From contig QWPT01000004.1 in assembly GCA_003671075.1 (NCBI GenBank), positions 29,212 to 88,659 on the forward strand: a stretch of 59,448 bases of DNA. The letters run 5' to 3'. Under the pieces are notes generated by a model. The model was not told the DNA's origin. It did not search any database and saw nothing but the letters and a program-made list of their open reading frames with translations. Position numbers and translations under genes: made by a program. This document shows positions 58,180 to 59,448 of the stretch, in pieces. The DNA comes from Planctomycetota bacterium (GTDB lineage Bacteria > Planctomycetota > Phycisphaerae > Phycisphaerales > SM1A02). Numbering within the stretch: position 1 is the stretch's first letter; each line of letters opens with the position of its first letter.

Positions 58180-58214
58180 CGCGCGCGCTCGTTCACCGAA
58201 CTTTGGGCGCGAGA

Positions 58215-59387
58215 TCAAATCTCGCGGGCAGCAGCGATGTACGCGGCGTAAGCACCGCGCACCTCGCGCATCGAGTCGCCGGCGAACTTGCCGAGAAACG
58301 CGCGCGCGACCTCGAACGCAACCGCGTTCTCCATCACCACGCTCGCCGCCGCCACCGCGCTCACATCGCTCCGTTCGTAGGCGCTTTGCACTGGTTCGTG
58401 CGTGCCGAACTCCACGCTGGGCAAACCGCGCAGCAGCGTCGAGATCGGCTTCATTGTGCCGCGGATAACGATGGGCATGCCGTTGGTCATGCCGCCTTCG
58501 AGTCCGCCGGCGTTGTTGGTGGGGCGAGAGAATCCAAGGTGAGACGCGCCGCCAGCCGCAGCAGCAGCATCGAACTCAATCGGATCATGCACTCCGCTGC
58601 CAAAGCGCGCCGCGCACTCGCGACCGAGACCGATCTCAACCGCCTTGAACGCCTGGATGCCCATCACCGAAAACGCCAGTCGCGCGTCGAGGCGATCGTC
58701 CCAGTTCATGCACGAGCCGAGGCCGGGCGGGCAGCCAAAAACATGCACTTCGCACCAGCCGCCCACGGTGTCCTTCTCGGTTTTGGCGCGATGGATGAGG
58801 TCGACCAACTTCGCATCAACCGCCGCATCGGGGCAATACACCTCGCTGGAATCGCGCGCAGCCGTGAGCGCATCGAGCGCGCTTTCGCGGATATCGAGCG
58901 TGCTCCAGGCATCGCACGCGCCGCGCACAAAGCCGAACACGCGAATGCCAAACGCATCGAGCACGCAGCGCGCGACTGCACCCGCCGCCACCCGCGCCGC
59001 CGTCTCGCGCGCGCTGGCGCGCTCGAGCGTTCCTCGACAATCGGGCGTGAGATACTTCAGGCTTCCCGCGAGATCCGCGTGACCGGGCCTCGGTCGCGTC
59101 ACCGGCGGCGTCTTGGCTGGATCATCGATGCGGCTGTCTTTGTTGATGATGCGCAGCGCAACTGGCGAGCCGATCGTGCGCCCCTGCCGCAGTCCGCCGA
59201 GAAACTCTGCAACATCGCTCTCCATCTTCTGCCGCGCGCCGCGTCCGTAGCCACCTTGCCTGCGCGCAAGCTCACCATTGACGCGCGCTGCATCGATGGC
59301 GAGATCGGCAGGCAGCCCGTCGACGATGGCGACAAGCGCAGGACCGTGCGATTCGCCTGCAGTTTGGTAGCTCAGTGGCTTGCCCAT
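58215..59387 (-). CDS. aroC: chorismate synthase
   Basis: The flavin-dependent last enzyme of the shikimate pathway, converting EPSP to chorismate. The 390-residue product starts MGKPLSYQTAGESHGPALVA (signature GESHG). It has RRQGGYGRGARQKMESD, PVTRPRPGHADLAGSLKY, RASARETAARVAAGAV, NNAGGLEGGMTNGMPIVI and a C-terminal KPISTLL block, all family hallmarks. AGGGAG lies seven bases before the ATG. The frame remains open a further 20 codons upstream through a 12-bp repeat, but the ribosome site and family start favour 59387. Confidence 0.96.
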   Translation of the reverse strand: MGKPLSYQTAGESHGPALVAIVDGLPADLAIDAARVNGELARRQGGYGRGARQKMESDVAEFLGGLRQGRTIGSPVALRIINKDSRIDDPAKTPPVTRPRPGHADLAGSLKYLTPDCRGTLERASARETAARVAAGAVARCVLDAFGIRVFGFVRGACDAWSTLDIRESALDALTAARDSSEVYCPDAAVDAKLVDLIHRAKTEKDTVGGWCEVHVFGCPPGLGSCMNWDDRLDARLAFSVMGIQAFKAVEIGLGRECAARFGSGVHDPIEFDAAAAAGGASHLGFSRPTNNAGGLEGGMTNGMPIVIRGTMKPISTLLRGLPSVEFGTHEPVQSAYERSDVSAVAAASVVMENAVAFEVARAFLGKFAGDSMREVRGAYAAYIAAAREI

Positions 59388-59423
59388 GCGGATGCTCCCT
59401 GATTCGTATTTCAATTGACGCGT

Positions 59424-59447
59424 GCCATGAAGCAAGCCATGAAGCAC
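59424..59447. repeat. two 12-bp tandem units upstream of aroC
   Basis: GCCATGAAGCAA and GCCATGAAGCAC abut and reach the right edge of the window, so more copies may follow. They lie 37 bases upstream of the aroC start and read in frame with it (Leu-His-Gly-Leu). Confidence 0.7.
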
Positions 59448-59448
59448 G

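Larger units (their letters stand above)
57899..58214. other. 316-base intergenic region between aroC and the NagB-LmbE gene
   Basis: This gap follows the aroC stop and precedes the nagB start (both leftward). It holds two short tandem arrays: three 14-bp units (GCAACATTGGGCGC and two GCAACATCGGGCGC) at 58028-58069, and three 11-bp units (CGGTTGCAAAT, then CGGTTGCAGAT twice) at 58147-58179. I see no tRNA, terminator or convincing promoter, and the open frames crossing it look like Arg/Ala-rich chance frames. Confidence 0.7.

Overview
The window looks like chromosomal DNA of a GC-rich planctomycete, most likely of the Phycisphaerae. This is inferred from three things: a PEP-CTERM-type sorting tail of the form VPAPGAMALL...RRRRR, a dockerin-like secreted-protein tail (17.4-17.9 kb), and a type II secretion (T2SS) locus with fused inner-membrane components. 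I see no insertion sequence, prophage, CRISPR array or rRNA. Genes are dense, often with ATGA start/stop overlaps.

Layout. 0-4 kb: the start of a secreted repeat protein and carB, both leftward. 4-9.2 kb: a rightward run of acyltransferase, ruvA, mannose-1-phosphate guanylyltransferase, ruvX and a UvrD-like helicase. 9.2-13.3 kb: a leftward run of xerD-type recombinase, zwf, pgl and a zinc-ribbon membrane protein. 13.4-17.4 kb: a flagellar rod/L-ring operon (small ORF, flgF, flgG, flgA, flgH) behind a good sigma-54 promoter. 17.4-22.5 kb: a dockerin-like fragment, trpC, a CPBP protease, trpS, apaG, asd and tRNA-Gln(CTG) with its own promoter and terminator. 22.5-46 kb: a leftward T2SS operon in the order gspF-G-H-I-J-K-L-M/C-D-lipoprotein, with no gspE in view. 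46-59.4 kb: a PEP-CTERM protein, a BtuF-like binding protein, clpB, a YHS-domain protein, an ArnT-like glycosyltransferase, a GAF protein, an FG-GAP protein, a NagB-LmbE fusion and aroC.

The outstanding object is the secretin at 23103-37529. It is a single uninterrupted frame of about 4808 residues. A signal peptide and an N0 domain are followed by about 52 consecutive secretin N-domains of about 84 residues each, then a normal 290-residue secretin pore. Ordinary GspD proteins have three such N-domains. If these stack as rings, the periplasmic channel would be more than 100 nm long. The fused GspM-GspC-like protein would contact the N0 end, and a translationally coupled lipoprotein is a candidate pilotin for the pore end. 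An internal duplication of about 388 residues shows how the array grew.

A second signal runs through the whole window. At least 14 short tandem arrays (unit 11, 12, 14, 15 or 24 bp; 2-6 copies; unrelated unit sequences) are present, and most sit on or next to start or stop codons. In the T2SS operon, gspI and gspL each have a 4 x 11 bp array with one ATG per unit that includes the true start codon. gspK has a 5 x 12 bp array forming its leader, and gspM/C and gspD have 15-bp arrays at their N-termini.
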